Source: Sporodiniella umbellata (taxonomy: Eukaryota > Mucoromycota > Mucoromycetes > Mucorales > Rhizopodaceae). From it: DNA of 64,000 nt. Made by a program: the position numbers and the translations under genes. Positions 38,037-50,359 of this stretch are shown one piece after another. Numbering within the stretch: position 1 is the first letter of the stretch; each line of letters opens with the position of its first letter. A model generated the notes under the pieces. It searched no databases, was not told where the DNA came from, and worked only from the letters and a program-made list of their open reading frames with translations. The stretch spans positions 1 to 64,000 of the forward strand of contig JAIXMR010000067.1 in the NCBI GenBank assembly GCA_025677835.1, written 5' to 3'.

Positions 38037-38043
38037 TATAAAA
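38037..38043 (+). promoter_or_regulatory. TATA box of the 38101 gene
   Basis: TATAAAA lies 64 bases before the ATG, followed by a T26 run that reaches almost to the start codon. It is in the divergent promoter shared with Tom20. Confidence 0.5.
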
Positions 38044-38100
38044 GCACCCAAGCTGTTTCTTTTTTTTTTTTTTTTTTTTTTTTTTGGTTTATTCAACATC

Positions 38101-38421
38101 ATGAACTTTGCCAAACAATTAACTACTACCACCCTCCGTACTTCCACTGTCCGTACCTCAGACATGACCAGTCGTAAGATCGTCTCTAACATTGTCAACG
38201 AGCGATTCATGTCAGCCTATTCCAACATGTCAGATAACAACCCTGAGATACTCGAGAAAGAAAAGCAAAAACATCTGAACTCTGAAAACAAGGAATGGAG
38301 TGAGAAATTGGCCTCTACAAGTGAAGCTAGCGTCAAGGCTGATAAAGAAGACGATGTCTCTATCAAAGAACTCGAAGAAGCATCTGCCAAAGCACATGCT
38401 AAAGACCGTCAACAAGAATAA
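38101..38421 (+). CDS. Small protein with mitochondrial-type N-terminus, unknown function
   Basis: Single exon, 106 residues. The first about 25 residues are rich in T, R and S and free of acidic residues (MNFAKQLTTTTLRTSTVRTS), which fits a mitochondrial presequence. The rest is hydrophilic, charged and helical, with NPEILEKEKQKHL and EKLASTSEASVKADKE. I associate this last pattern with a small conserved fungal mitochondrial family of unknown function, but could not check. A TATA box and well-biased codons suggest strong or stress-linked expression. Confidence 0.7.
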   Translation: MNFAKQLTTTTLRTSTVRTSDMTSRKIVSNIVNERFMSAYSNMSDNNPEILEKEKQKHLNSENKEWSEKLASTSEASVKADKEDDVSIKELEEASAKAHAKDRQQE

Positions 38422-38560
38422 TCATTCCCGCACATATAAAAATGTATTCTTATTTTTTTTCTAAACTGTAAATAAATTAAAAAACGTGTTTTTGTGTAAA
38501 GTGTGGGTTGCATTAAAAAGAAAAATGGATAAAATAACATCTATCGTGGGTATAGAGAGA

Positions 38561-38927
38561 TCAATAGATCAACTTGTCCAGACAATGATGGCGTTCTGAG
38601 CGTTGTAAGGGTTTGGTTTCACTCTCTTCTTCCTTCAGCAAGCTAGTGAGTAAGGAGACTTGGGTCTTTGTCACCACCCTTGTTTTTTCCAACACAAGCG
38701 ATAATAACCTATCCTCGTCTTCATCCTCAGTCTCATCGTCCATATAAAATTTGCTTGCCGTGCTATGGTTTGAGAGCTGGCTCGTAGGGTAGTTTTTGGT
38801 CTGCTTTTCAAAAGACCAGAATCGCCAAGCGTGGCCTAAGAAAACTTGAGTAAACATTTCATCCTTTCTTCTTACTTTTCATAGACTCGTTTGGAATCCA
38901 AGGAAAGCGTTCCTTGCTGTTGCTCAT
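38561..38927 (-). CDS. Hypothetical protein, two exons
   Basis: Exons 38876-38927 and 38561-38835 give 108 residues: MSNSKERFPWIPNES, an aromatic stretch (HAWRFWSFEK), an acidic patch (DDETEDEDEDR) and a helical end. The 40-nt intron is short for this genome but has good GTAAGA and TTCTTAG ends. An acceptor-like CTTTTAG directly precedes the ATG, so an upstream exon is possible. No family was recognised. Confidence 0.5.
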
Positions 38928-39880
38928 CCTAAAAGAATAAAAATAAGCAAAAAGAAAAACAAAAGAAACAAACGGAAAGGCTTTAACCTTTTTTTTTTTT
39001 TTTTTTTTTTTTTTTCTTTTTCTGGAATAACACAGTGCGTATCTTTATTTCCTTGTCCTTCCGTGTTTTTTGTCTCCTTTTTTTTTTTTTTTGGTGATAA
39101 CACAATTTCCTATCCACTCTCTTATCATCATCGCTACACAAATAATAGAAAGCTCAACAGGGCGGAGTTAATGATCAGACTACGTAAAAAAAAAAAAAAA
39201 AAAAAAGAAACCCATTCAGCTTATCCTTTTAAGAAATCAGAAGCTAGTCATTGACCAACACGCGTTGAAATTCCCATTGGAAAAAAAAAAAAAAAAAAAA
39301 AAAAGTCGTTGTGAACAACCGCAGACTTTGTACAAGTAAACGTGGGCTTGGCTCATTCTACTTTTATAGAAAATAAAACCCTCAAAAAATAAGCTCAGTC
39401 AAGAGACTGTTTTTTTTTTTGAATCAAGTAGAGTCAATTAGAGGCAATGCATGGATTTTTATGTAGATAGATAGCTGGGTGGATCCAAATCAAGTAAAGT
39501 CGTTTCTGGTCAAAGCACTCGATGGCGGCTTATCTTCAATGGCTTGCCTATTCCTAAAGTCACCGTAGTCTCTTTTTTTTTTTTTTTTTTTTTTTCATTG
39601 CAAGGCATTCATGTTTATCTCACTTTCCCTTACTAAAGGAAATCGAAACCTCAAAACGCTTATGGGTCCATTCATGAAGGTATATGGCCCTTAGTTGATT
39701 TTTTTTTTTTTTGAGGGGGAAGATTTGTATCATCCAATCATCGCTCTTTCTGTGTAATAACGATGCTGCTTAAAACACTACAAGAAATTTTCTATAAGGT
39801 TATGTATAGATAAAGCCATAACTTTGGTTTTATTTATTTTACCCTCATACGAAAGCATATCGACTGATAAGGTTACTTGC

Positions 39881-39913
<33 letters not shown>

Positions 39914-40347
39914 CTTTTTACGATTTCTTGAGCACAGCTTTCTATAATTAGCCATCTTAAAAGGTTAATACAGACATTAAAGATAGACATAACAAGAAAA
40001 AACCAATCGAATAAGTATTAATACTATATTTCTCCTCATCTCTTTTTCGATTTGGCTTTAAAGATAAACCTTTTAAATTTTTATCCGATAGTAAGACTTG
40101 ATCGGTTATGCTAACCATCAAAAGTAAGTTTTTTTTTTTTCACTCTTTTTTGGTAATGGAGTTTGGCTATTCATGTATTTCTTTTTTTAGAATGAATGTT
40201 CAAGGAACCTCTTGAATCTTTAAAACCTTTTAAGGATCCATAAAATCACAAGTATTGCCCTGAATTTGTACACAAAAGCAAAGAAAAACAAACGAATATT
40301 TGTTTTTCTTGCTTTTTTTCTTTTTTTTTTTTTTTTTTTTCAAAAAC
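38928..40347. other. Intergenic region, no gene seen
   Basis: AT-rich, with long homopolymers (T near 38991-39015, A near 39184, 39281, T near 39573, T31 near 39884-39913) and a T run at 40318-40340 just before hydrolase copy B. Open frames here are lysine or phenylalanine runs. Confidence 0.55.
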
Positions 40348-41727
40348 ATGTATTTGACACCTACCTCTTCACTTGCGATCCCATCAAGCCCTTTCTCAGA
40401 AGGATGGGAAACGCAAAAGTTGGCTGTGGATATTCATGAATATCCATCCAAAAAAGAATGTCAATACCGCCTCGCTTTCTTGTTTACACATGCTACTGGA
40501 TTTGTCAAAGAGGTCTATCACCCTGTGATCCAACGCCTTGCTCACTTTATGAGATCTCAAGAAGCTTACAATTCAATCGATATTCATATTATTTCATTTG
40601 ATGCACGCTTTCATGGTGAATCGGCTAGAATAAATCATGGATACGATGATAAGTATTGTTAGTATAAAGTTCTCTTTCTATAGTCTTTCACGCTAACCTC
40701 TATTTTTTTTTTTTTTTTTTTTGGTTAGATGGATGGACAGATATCGCTTTGGATATTCGACAGGTAGTAGACCATTTAAAGTTAAAAGAAAACTATCATC
40801 AGCTGGTTGGTGTCGGCCATAGTATCAGTTCCTCCTGCATGTAAATTGATGTCTAATGACAACAAACAAAAAAAAAGAGGGTCACGTACTGATCTCTAGT
40901 TTCAAGGATCTTACTCGATGGCTTGCTTCCAAACACGTTCGATAGTCTTTGTCTATTGGATGCTGCCATGTTGGATCAAATCAATCCTTACAAGGTTCAT
41001 AAGAAACTCTCGGTCTTTTACTCAAAGACACGAAGAGATGAATGGCCGGATAGGTAATCAAGCGACTTGCGTTTCTCTATGTCAATTTATGTTTTTTTTT
41101 CTGTGTAGTAAAACATGTTATAAATCATTTGAAAAAAATCCTTTCTGGAAAGCTTTTCATCCTGAAGCCCTGCAGAACTTTGTGGTAAAAAAAAAAAAAA
41201 AAAAAAAAAAAGACTTTCTTTAATTGCGCCTGCCTAGACTTATGGAACCTACAAGACAGATAAAGGAACCCTCAAGTTGAAATGTTCAAAAGAACATGAA
41301 TATGTAATAAAAATGAATGTGAATGGCTGTAGTTGATATGTTTGTTAGCATATATATACACGTAGCATCCCAGGTTCACACATTACCCGTTCAATCTTCA
41401 AAAACTTTGTTACGCCTTGTAAATTATACTTTTCAACTGATTCTTCATGGTAAGCAAACAAAAAACAAACAGCCGTACCAAACGTATGGATTTAGGTCTA
41501 CCGAAAGAATAAAGAAATACATCACTCAGTTGAATTTAAAGAATCTTGTCACCAAAGAAATCAAAGGCTCTCATCTTATTCCAATGGAACAACCCGACGC
41601 TATCGGTAAACACACTGGGTAACAATAACATAAGGATTCACTTTTATTTGTCTACCTAGTGCCTCTGATCATAGACTCTATTTTACCTATCGATTTCCAA
41701 ACAACTCATGCCAGAGCTAGATTGTAG
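40348..41727 (+). CDS. Alpha/beta hydrolase with PTS1-like C-terminus, copy B
   Basis: Eight exons: 40348-40657, 40729-40840, 40907-41053, 41109-41184, 41238-41303, 41349-41449, 41496-41605, 41660-41727. They give 329 residues. Paralogue of copy A (7119-8522): exons 3-6 have the same lengths (147, 76, 66, 101) and all junction phases match. Conserved blocks include TRRDEWPD against IRRRDEWAN, HPEALQNFV against HPEVLKNYV, and SHLIPMEQPDA with the likely catalytic His. The nucleophile elbow is GVGHSISSS, so the last Gly of G-x-S-x-G is Ser. The C-terminus is ARL, a PTS1-type tripeptide. Exon 1 uses a weak donor (GTTAGT). Likely a peroxisomal hydrolase of the Lpx1 type; activity may be altered. 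The start is taken after the T run. Confidence 0.83.
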
Positions 41728-41896
41728 TCAAGAGTCCTTTAGGAACCATCCTGAGCCTGTGCTATCCAAAAACAAAAAAAATAAATAAAAAAAATCAAAA
41801 AAAAGGGGGGGGGAAACTTTAGCTATACAAGTGATTCTATATATACAATGTGTTTTATTTTATTTTTTTTTTTTTTTTTTTTTTTATTGTTTGTTT

Positions 41897-43805
41897 TTAA
41901 GCGGAGGGTTCCTTGTGGATAGTTGAATGCTGAGAGGTAGTCGACCGAGAGGCGGGTTGGGGAGAATTAGGTTGAGAAGAAGCTTGCTGAGGAGAGGAGG
42001 GAGCAGGTTGAGGAGATGCGGGTCTGGAGGCAGATGCAGGCGGACGAGGCGAGACCTGTGGCGTAGGCTTTGGTATAGGAGAAGCAGGGCGACTGTTTTG
42101 TAATCTCTTGCGCTTTTCTTTTTCGGCGACAACACCTGGAGGTTCTTGTGTGATGATGACCAGATTGTCTCTGTTGAGAGTGGGAGCCAAGACATGATGA
42201 ACATGGCGTTTCCCTGGTTCGTGTACTTGGCATACATCAATGCCTTGTACCCATGGATCCGCTAGAATGGCTTGGAGGGTCAATCGCTTGTTGGGATCGA
42301 TTTCTAAAATGCCAGCCATCACCGCTCTGGATTCTCGAGGCAATAGTTTTAAAAGTCTCAACTGCTGCTGGTTATGGTTGGTGGCAAAAGCCCGAAACGA
42401 AAGATCCGATTGCCGCGGTATTCTCCAGGGAAATCTTCGGATGGTCATACAAATAAATACAATACCACAGGACCAAATATCAGACAGACGGGGATCGTAC
42501 GTAGGCTGGGTATATTGTTCAGGAGCGATATAAGGGTCTGAACCAAAGATGCCTAACGTGCTTGGGATGAGTGATGCGCGTCTTTTTTTTTTTTTTTTTT
42601 TGGATTTTACTTGCCTTTTGTCATTGTCATGGTCGTTTCAAACGGATATTTATAGACAGTTGAACAGCCGAAATCTATGATCTTTAGTATCCCCGTATGG
42701 CCCAACACAAGATTATCCAGCTTGATATCTCGATGGGCAATGCCGACCGATTGTAGATACTCTACCCCGTTGATAAGCTGCCGCCAACAACAAGCAATTT
42801 CTTCCCTTGACATCATACCGCTCATCACAATATTGAATAAATCGTTCGGTGCATATTCCATAATCTCATAAAAGTTATTGCCTTCTTGTATAATATCAAG
42901 TGTCTCGATCACATTAGGGTGATGAAGCGTCGACCCAATACAGAACTCTGCAGTGACTTTCTTTACATAATCTTTTTCAGATTCATGCCCTAATCTTTTC
43001 CGAAATTGCTTAGCCGCAAATGTTTTTTGATCTGAAGAGCGACGCAGTATTCTTACTGAGCCACCAGCCCCTTTTCCGATATATTTTCCTAAATAAATTC
43101 CATTGTTAAAACACTCTACAACCCCCCCCCCTTTGATTTTTTTTTTTTTTTTTTTTTTGGAGGGTCTAAAATAATAACAACCGTTATAATAAACTTACCC
43201 CATGTGCCATATCTTCCACTCACGTCTTGTCGAAACTGATTTGCAAATGTTTCAGACTCATGAGAATGAACTGAGCCTGTGGGTGATGTGGGCTGTTGTT
43301 GTACAAAGAATCTTTTAAGATCAGACCATGCTAAAAAGAGATCCTTGGTTCGTTCTTGGCTGTTGGGTCGATGGAAATGGGTTTGAAGGTATTTTTCATC
43401 GTATTCGGGTTTTCTAAACACAAACTGAGAGGGTGTTGAACACGTACTCGAAGATCTTATCAGGCTCGGCCTTCTTTGATGTTGTGAAAGTATCGGTACA
43501 GCGGCATTTTTGGAAGCGTTGGGACAAAAAGTAGGTTCTGCCGAGTTGGTAGATAGGGTGGGTGAGGGTGGTTTGGAAGACTGGAATAATTGCGATCTGG
43601 GTCTGGGTCTTGGGTTTTGCTGTAGTAGTTTGGATAGCTCGTTCAAGTCTACAGTAGATGCAGAGGATGGATCCCAGGAGCGTCTATGGGCAGAATGGCT
43701 TGTGGCTACAGTGTGAGTCACAACAGCTGGAGAGAGAGAAGGACTAGAAGGCCTTGATCGTTCTGGTGTGACAACATCAAATCTTTGATTTACAAAATTG
43801 AGCAT
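41897..43805 (-). CDS. Serine/threonine kinase of the Hal4/Hal5-Npr1 group
   Basis: Three exons, 43199-43805, 42615-43088 and 41897-42552, give 578 residues. A long S/P-rich N-terminus (about 200 residues) precedes the kinase domain: GKGAGGSVR loop, FAAKQF lysine, [28 protein letters not shown], and [14 protein letters not shown] in the activation loop and GSDPY-APE are typical of the fungal Hal4/Hal5/Npr1 group, which controls K+ and nutrient transporters at the plasma membrane. The C-terminal 90 residues are S/P/Q-rich. The intron in the activation loop is read as GC-AG (AAG|GCAAGT to CGTTAG); a GT donor four bases further with acceptor CCCAAG would add four residues. All catalytic residues are present. 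Confidence 0.88.
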
Positions 43806-46493
43806 ACTTTAAAAAAAAAAAAGAAAATCACACGTACTAAAGTACACGTACTAAAGTACACACACACAGACAGAAGAAAAAAAGAAGAGAAGCAAAGAAA
43901 CGAAAAATACAAAATAAAAAATAAAAACAATATATCATCTCCGGGAACAAATAAAATGTCGTAAGTCTGGCAATGACGGAGTTCAATGTAATAACCAATT
44001 GACACAATTATAAGGGGAACTGTGCCCTCTAATTGCTGTAGAATTAAATGATGAGATCATAAGCGTACACACACAGAGTCTGTTCAATTGATGCATTGGG
44101 CTGTTCTAAACGCTTACCTTCCTCTTCATACCTTTTGGCCCTTTACTTGTTCTAGTTCTCTGCTTTTTTTTTTTTTTTTCTTCTTCTTCGCATGCACATA
44201 TCTCTTCTCCCTCAAACAATTAAAGGAGTTCTATGTCATCATTGGGTTGGTTGAGTAACCCGTTTTAGTCTCAGAATTGTCGGCGCTGCGACGTTTAAAG
44301 CATGCTATAGACATTATCTAGGCATATGAAAATCTAAACATAACAATCCTGACTTTCTTTAGACAAGGTAAATTTTTCATCGCACCATTCGCTGTCTTTC
44401 TGGATTGTTTAGACGGAAACATAAAGACGAGAAAAACGAGGTACTGCTTCTTGGCTTTATTTGTGCATGTGTTTTCCTAATGATCGCTCAAGGCACTCGT
44501 TTTAATACAAAGGATTACAAACCCTTTGAGAAAACTTGGGACGCTTAAAGCCCTAAATTCTTGTTTGGTTCATGTAGAAAGTAGCATTGTGTTTATATGC
44601 AAAGTGAGAGATTTCTTTTTTTATATAGCCAAAGATTTTCTAGAGACAAAACAGAGTTTTCTTTATACTGTATATATCTTAAAAACAATAGAGTCTTTTC
44701 CCTTTAACTATGGAAAAGCGCCCTCCCCTTTTTTTTCCTTCATAACACCATTTGTAACCTAGCTCTGTCTTTTATTTTTATTTTTAGGTTTGTTATTGAA
44801 GGAGTTCTCAGTTTTCTTCGATTCTCAGTAGCTTATAAAATTAAACTTTTCTAATAACAAGAAGCTCCTCTTCTATTTTTTATGTTTCTACATGGAATCA
44901 AGCACACATGTTGGTACTCACGCTTTGAAAAAGGACATCATTATGTATGAGCACTAAGATTCAATTACCAACTATCTGTCGTAACCACTGACACCAAAAC
45001 AAAAGCTTGTTATGAAAAACAAATAAATCTCTGTCTGTGTTCGAGTTTGAAATGAGGCAATAGTTTCACTACAAAACAAAAGATAATCAACTGTTAATGT
45101 AACACTAAAGCGCGATATTTTCGGATCTCGCACCTCTGAACACAACTGCTTATCTTTAAAAACCAAAATAGTATGAAAAACGCAAATCGACAGATATGGG
45201 TCGAGCTAATTTACGTACAAGTGCTTTGTGCACTTTTTTTTTTTTTTTTCTCAAGTGTTCAAGTTCAATACATTCAACAGTGAAAAGGCACAACAAGCAT
45301 ATCAGTTATATGTACACAATAATAATGATAAACGGTGGTTCGTTTCATGGATATGTAGATACGGATTTTAAGAGTCACTTGAGCTACTCTATCTTCCATT
45401 AATAAACAAAGATGTTGCTAATACAATTGCAGATATCTTAAAAGTGCTTTTTTAAACATCGTTATCAGTAAAGGCATAACAATATATCGCATTAAAAGCA
45501 TATCCAATCGTAATTTACAATGACTGTAATGACAAATCAACAAAACATTCACTTACTTTTCTTTTATGGACATATAGCGATCAATAAAGAAGAGATACAT
45601 TCATAAAAAAAAAGTACAGTAATAAGCACTTTTTGAGAAATGTATAGCTAAAGTACTATTCTGAATTGACTTTTTACGATCGGTATCTGTTCAATCGGCT
45701 TTTTTCACAAAACAGATATAAACCAAAATCTAATAAATTAAATCAAGCTTCACTCGTTTTTTGAATCAAAAGTCGATTTTTTCCTGTTTGTCAAACACAT
45801 AGAGTATCCAAGTTCAATCGATAAACAATACAACCTTTAAATTCTACAGCGTAGTCTACAAAGGCATACTTTTGGGTAGCTTACTCTGTTTCTCATTAAA
45901 TCAGTAGTAGCTCCTTTTCGTGTCCCTTAGTATTTCAACGTTGCCAACTTATATCGCCAGTGTAACAAAAGTCTCTTGAAGAAACTGAAGGAGGGGGACT
46001 AACTTTGCGTGTTTTAATTACACTGGTGTTGTCAGCAATGATTCAATAGAAAAAAAAAAAAAAAAAGCAGTTTTTCAAAATCTTACTGATCAATACAGAT
46101 GCTATAAACGTTTATCAGCTTGGAACAGATTTTTTTTCATGTTTTTGGTTAAAGGTTTATCTTTTGTGTTGCATAGTTTTATTCTAAACCAGAACAATGA
46201 TAAATAATTACATCCACTTTTTAAAATGTCAAAAACAAGTCAGTGTGTTCGATCTGAAATCAAATACATACTCTACGTGGCCCGCTGTAGTGTCGTTGAT
46301 GAACCAGATCGTTCAAGGCTTTTGTAACCAGAAAAAAAAAAAAAAAACTCGGTTTGAAATATCTCAAGTTATTCTAGACAAAGTAGACAACGCAATTGCA
46401 GAAAATTTCCACTTTTGGTTTGGGGGGTTTTTTTTTTTTCTTTTTTTTTTTTTTTGAAAAATCAGTCTTTTCTTTCCTGTCCAAAAAAGAAAA
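43806..46493. other. Long AT-rich intergenic region, no gene seen
   Basis: About 2.7 kb between the kinase start and the 92-residue gene, with homopolymers near 43809, 44164, 45235, 46050, 46332 and 46428-46455. A 12-bp direct repeat (GTACTAAAGTAC type) occurs at about 43834-43860. No open frame looks like protein. Confidence 0.55.
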
Positions 46494-46772
46494 ATGCCTA
46501 GTTTAAACAACACTGAACCAAATACACCAACTGCACCCAATGATATGTCTACTGGAGAATGCTTCACTAGACTTGAAGGGTTTTTGAAAACGCACTCAGA
46601 AACAAAGAAGTTTAAACTAGACGATGACCGCCATGGCATGGGGCTAATCTGTACTTTGGACAATGGCACCAAGTCTGCCATCAGCGTACGCTTAACTAGA
46701 ACAGCTATGCGCAACTTTATGTTAAATAACGGTTTTCAAGAAGAAAGTGAGCAAATCCTTTTAAGACAATGA
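46494..46772 (+). CDS. Small protein of 92 residues, unknown
   Basis: Single exon. The N-terminus is T/P/N-rich (MPSLNNTEPNTPTAPNDMS). The rest looks like a compact fold with ECFTRLEGFLKTH, KFKLDDDRHGMGL, and an R-L-T-R-T-A-M-R-N-F end. Not recognised. A T-rich tract lies upstream, and the stop is only 29 bases from the stop of the convergent SAAL1-like gene, typical of a compact gene pair. Confidence 0.6.
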   Translation: MPSLNNTEPNTPTAPNDMSTGECFTRLEGFLKTHSETKKFKLDDDRHGMGLICTLDNGTKSAISVRLTRTAMRNFMLNNGFQEESEQILLRQ

Positions 46773-46801
46773 ATAATAAAATATGACTGGCACTACTATT
46801 C

Positions 46802-47926
46802 CTAGCTTGTGATTGATAATTTTGTATTTAATGCCTGTGCCAAATTTTGTATGTCGTCGTCTTCTTCGATATCTTCTTCTTGGATATAAGATACTATTCT
46901 CGACATGGAATGACCTAGAGTTTGTACCATTTCTGCATCTATAAAAAGATAAGGCGCTATTTTCTTGCAAAGATTACCTCTTACCACAGTCTGCTGTGTT
47001 AATTAGCCCATATGCCATTAAAGCCCAGAGCAGGTGCATGACGTTTTTGGCTATTCCTCTATGAAACCCCATCCCAATACCAACCCCTCTACCCTCCTCT
47101 TCCAATCTTTCAGCACCCCAACCAAGTAAAAGAAGCGTATCGGACTTGTCCAAAAATTTGAATATTTCCTCGTCCACCGATTCTGTTAGTCTGTGTTTTC
47201 TTTTACTTAGGCTGTGTGTAATAGCGTTTGTATAAACAACAATACGTGTCATCAGTTCCAAGCTTTTTAGTAAAAGCTCAGAATAAAGTGTGTTGCAGAT
47301 AATGAATGTGTATTGATGAAAGGCTGAAGGCGCCATGGGCTCAGGTGTCAAGAACTCTGTAAGATGGTCATGCTCTATTACAGTCTGATGACCGTTATCA
47401 ATAGAACAGGCGAGAAATGTATTTAAAAGCCTTGATAAAGAAATTAGCATATATCGCGCTTTAAGCTGCTGTCGTTGATACTACCTTGTGGTGTCTAATA
47501 GTACCCTGGCATCATTCTCAGTCCATAGTATAGACCTACAGAGCCTCAGTATATCCATATCGCCCAATAAGTGAGGTCCAACGCCACATTGCCAATGACT
47601 AGCCATATTGGCCAATATCCCCATCCCTAGCTCTCTAGTACGATTTCGTTTTGTAGTTGAGACTATCTGTGAGATTTTAGTGTTAAATCTACAATCCGTT
47701 CTTGTAATCTTACTTTGATTAATGCTCTATGAAAATGATTTTCCCTTAAAGTCATCGCATATTCGGCTACAGTGCAAATGTCCCAAGCTGCACACAATGA
47801 GCGTTCAAAAGGTGAATCGCCGTCCTCGTTTAAACAAGTGTCTTCATCGATTGTATCCTTAACAGCTTCGTCCAAGATTCTTTTCAAGATAGGTGCAACA
47901 ACTGTCAGATTGGCATTGGGATTCAT
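46802..47926 (-). CDS. SAAL1-like armadillo-type protein
   Basis: Four exons, 47714-47926, 47485-47666, 46985-47430 and 46802-46938, give 325 residues. AAWDICTVAEYAMTL, then RELGMGILANMASHW, then the helical remainder follow the pattern I know from SAAL1 (WDLS-x-D-V-A, R-E-I-C-V-G-I-L-G-N-M-A), a helical-repeat protein linked to cell proliferation in animals with unclear molecular role. The acidic end (EEDIEEDDD) also fits. Reading through intron 1 meets a stop, and the acceptor CTCACAG gives the family-like continuation. Assignment rests on memory of the motif. The gene lies 58 bases downstream of the VPS9 gene on the same strand. Confidence 0.7.
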
Positions 47927-47984
47927 TTATTTAAACAAAAAAAAAAAAAAAAGTAGGAAAAAATATTTTTTTTTTCTAGCGGTT

Positions 47985-49929
47985 TTATGCAAGACCTGCT
48001 TGCTTTATTATAGCTGCTAATCTTTTATAATCTGCCAAAAGTTCTGTTACTTCTCCTATTTTAAGTTCATCCACTGATTTCATCTCCAAGAATTTGACAA
48101 TAGGGCCATCTTGCGTCTTTTCTATTGGCCTACGTTGCCATAGTTTGCCAACACTATCGAAAATGACTTTATAGGAGCTATCAACTACATCATTGACCAA
48201 TTTTAGACCACTAGGGGTAGAGGATTTTAAAGCCTTTTTCGTATTCGCTAGATCTTCTGCATGGCTAATCACCCTATCAGCAGACAGTCCCAATCCAACC
48301 AAGTTAACAGTTTCTAAAAATGAAACGGCGGCAAACTGATTGTAGTGTTATTTTTTTTTTTTCAAAAAAAAAAAAAAAAAAAAAAAAACTAGTCTTCACT
48401 TACCGTGTTTGTGAGACAATAACTTGATTGACCATTCAGTTGGTCTTGTCTTCGGAACCTCTGTATGTACTTTATATTAGACAGCAAGTTGGTAGGGTTG
48501 GTTTTAACAATTGTATAAATCAACAAGGGTAAAAGTACGTCAGTGTTCAGTAACGTTGCTTCTTCTTTTCTATCTTCTGTGTCTTTTTGAACAGCGTCTG
48601 TGATGATTTGATGGATCTTAATTAGCTTGTCTAGTTTATCTTTGGGACCTTTAACGGTATCGAGCCCTTGAAGCTCTGCTCCTGCTGATTCTACAACCAA
48701 ATCAATTCCCTCTTGGCTGATAGAGACACCTAAATGTGACAAATCAAGATCTAGTAAGTTGAATGCCGCAATACGCGATTCAAGCGCCTCTCCTTGCATT
48801 GCTTCGTCTCCGCGGGGGTCTGGAAAAAAAGTATGATATAGCTCATTGCAAATATAAAGCTCAATTTTGTCCAGTCTATCATTGTCTTCACTAAACTCTT
48901 GGTATAAATCATGCATAAAGTCTAAAAAAGATTCGCTCATGAGATCAACGGTGCGAGGAGTATTTTTTTTGAATTGCTTGATAAATCTGTTTGGGCGTTT
49001 TGAAAAAAAAAAAAAAAAAAAAAAAATAGTAAGTAGCGAAAGCTATCGTGTGGGCAATGTTGATTTACTCCTCTGCTTTGTAGCTTAACGGGTCTTCATT
49101 TAAGCTATCTCGGTAGACCCAATCGGCGATTTCTTTCCTCGATACTGGCTTTTGTAGAATAACGACATTGACTCGAACCTCTCCTTTCAAAGGCAACTGA
49201 AGATGACTAGCCAAGATGGTATATTTGGGATGACGGGTCATAGAGGAAGTTTCAAGGCTAAAAAAAGATCTACAAGAGGCATGGCGGAAGCTCAATAAGA
49301 AAAAAAAAGGGGGGAAAGGAAACGGGTACAATCAATATAGTTTACCTTGTTGACAAATTATTGATATCAAATTTTTCCGAGTAATCTGTGATTATTAGGC
49401 TATCACTATAGGCGGATTTATGTGTTGGCATTATTAGCTACTGATTTGGCTGATTCTACCTTTCAAATACACCTTGAATTCCACTCAAAGATGCAAAACG
49501 ATTGTCATCTTCGCCCAATTTTACTATTATATGATCCATGACAAAATCTCGGTCTACAATGGCTGATGGATGAGAGGGTATAGAAACAGGTACCAGTAAA
49601 ACAGCCTATATAAGCCTATAAATGCAAGCTCTCACATCCCTGCCAATTTTTTTTTTTTTTTTTTTTACTTTATCGTTATTGAGCAATGTTGATGCAACAG
49701 CATCTAAGTCGTCCAATTGCGATTGTATTTCCGTCAATACCAGCATTCCCCAAGAGTTTGTTGGTATAGGTATCGGTGTGTTATTATTTATAGTAGCAGC
49801 AGTGTTGTTTACAGCTCTTTGTTTTTCTGAATTTGAATGGTTGCTACTATTACTAGTAATGCGCTGTAGGAAACTGGTGTTGTGGCTATCATTATCAATA
49901 GACTTTTTGAAAGAATCAAAACGAAACAT
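47985..49929 (-). CDS. VPS9-domain protein (Rab5-type GEF)
   Basis: Six exons: 49669-49929, 49460-49605, 49346-49399, 49069-49269, 48404-48986, 47985-48335. They give 531 residues. The N-terminal part (1-180) is S/N-rich with no known domain. Residues about 190-420 contain the VPS9 fold: FLDFMHDLYQEF, KIELYICNELYHTFF, then DKLIKIHQII, DVLLPLLIYTIVKTNP-NLLSNIKYI-RF and SYCLTNTFAAVSFLETVN. The conserved Asp and Pro-x-x-I/L-Y of the catalytic site (D-x-L-L-P-L-L-I-Y) are intact. VPS9 proteins activate Rab5/Vps21 on endosomes. Joining the first three exons to the VPS9 part is supported by in-frame splices but is the least certain step. Confidence 0.83.
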
Positions 49930-50359
49930 TCTTTATTGATTTAGAAAAAAAAATTAAGAGATTAAAGCAAAATAAAAAGCTGGAACATGTTTATAAGAGT
50001 TTGTTTTGGTCTTGTAGATTGTAGCTCCTATTTTAAAGATAGCTACGCATTTGTTTATTTAATAAAACAGGTTTTGTGATGCACAAAGAAAAGTTCCAAC
50101 CTTATTAATGTAGATATACATATCTATAGTACTAGCTGAAAGCCTTAGTAAATACTCCATCACCATGATAACCCTCTCTTGTTTTTCTTTCCCCCAAAAA
50201 AAAGTAAGGGTCTGTTTGTGTCTTATATTAGCACGGTGTATGTTACAAGATAACAGTGACATATATTTGATAAATTCTTTGTGTTATTGATACATGTCTT
50301 AGTAAAATCAAAGTAAATACATATATGTAGGTGTAATACACGTTGTTGAGATAATTTGT
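49930..50359. other. Intergenic region, no gene seen
   Basis: Promoter of the VPS9 gene and 3' side of the kelch gene; AT-rich with no protein-like open frame. Confidence 0.5.

Noticed and set aside
40348..41727. Hydrolase copy B as a pseudogene
   Set aside because: All eight exons keep frame, splice sites are present and the C-terminal signal is kept; only the elbow Gly differs.
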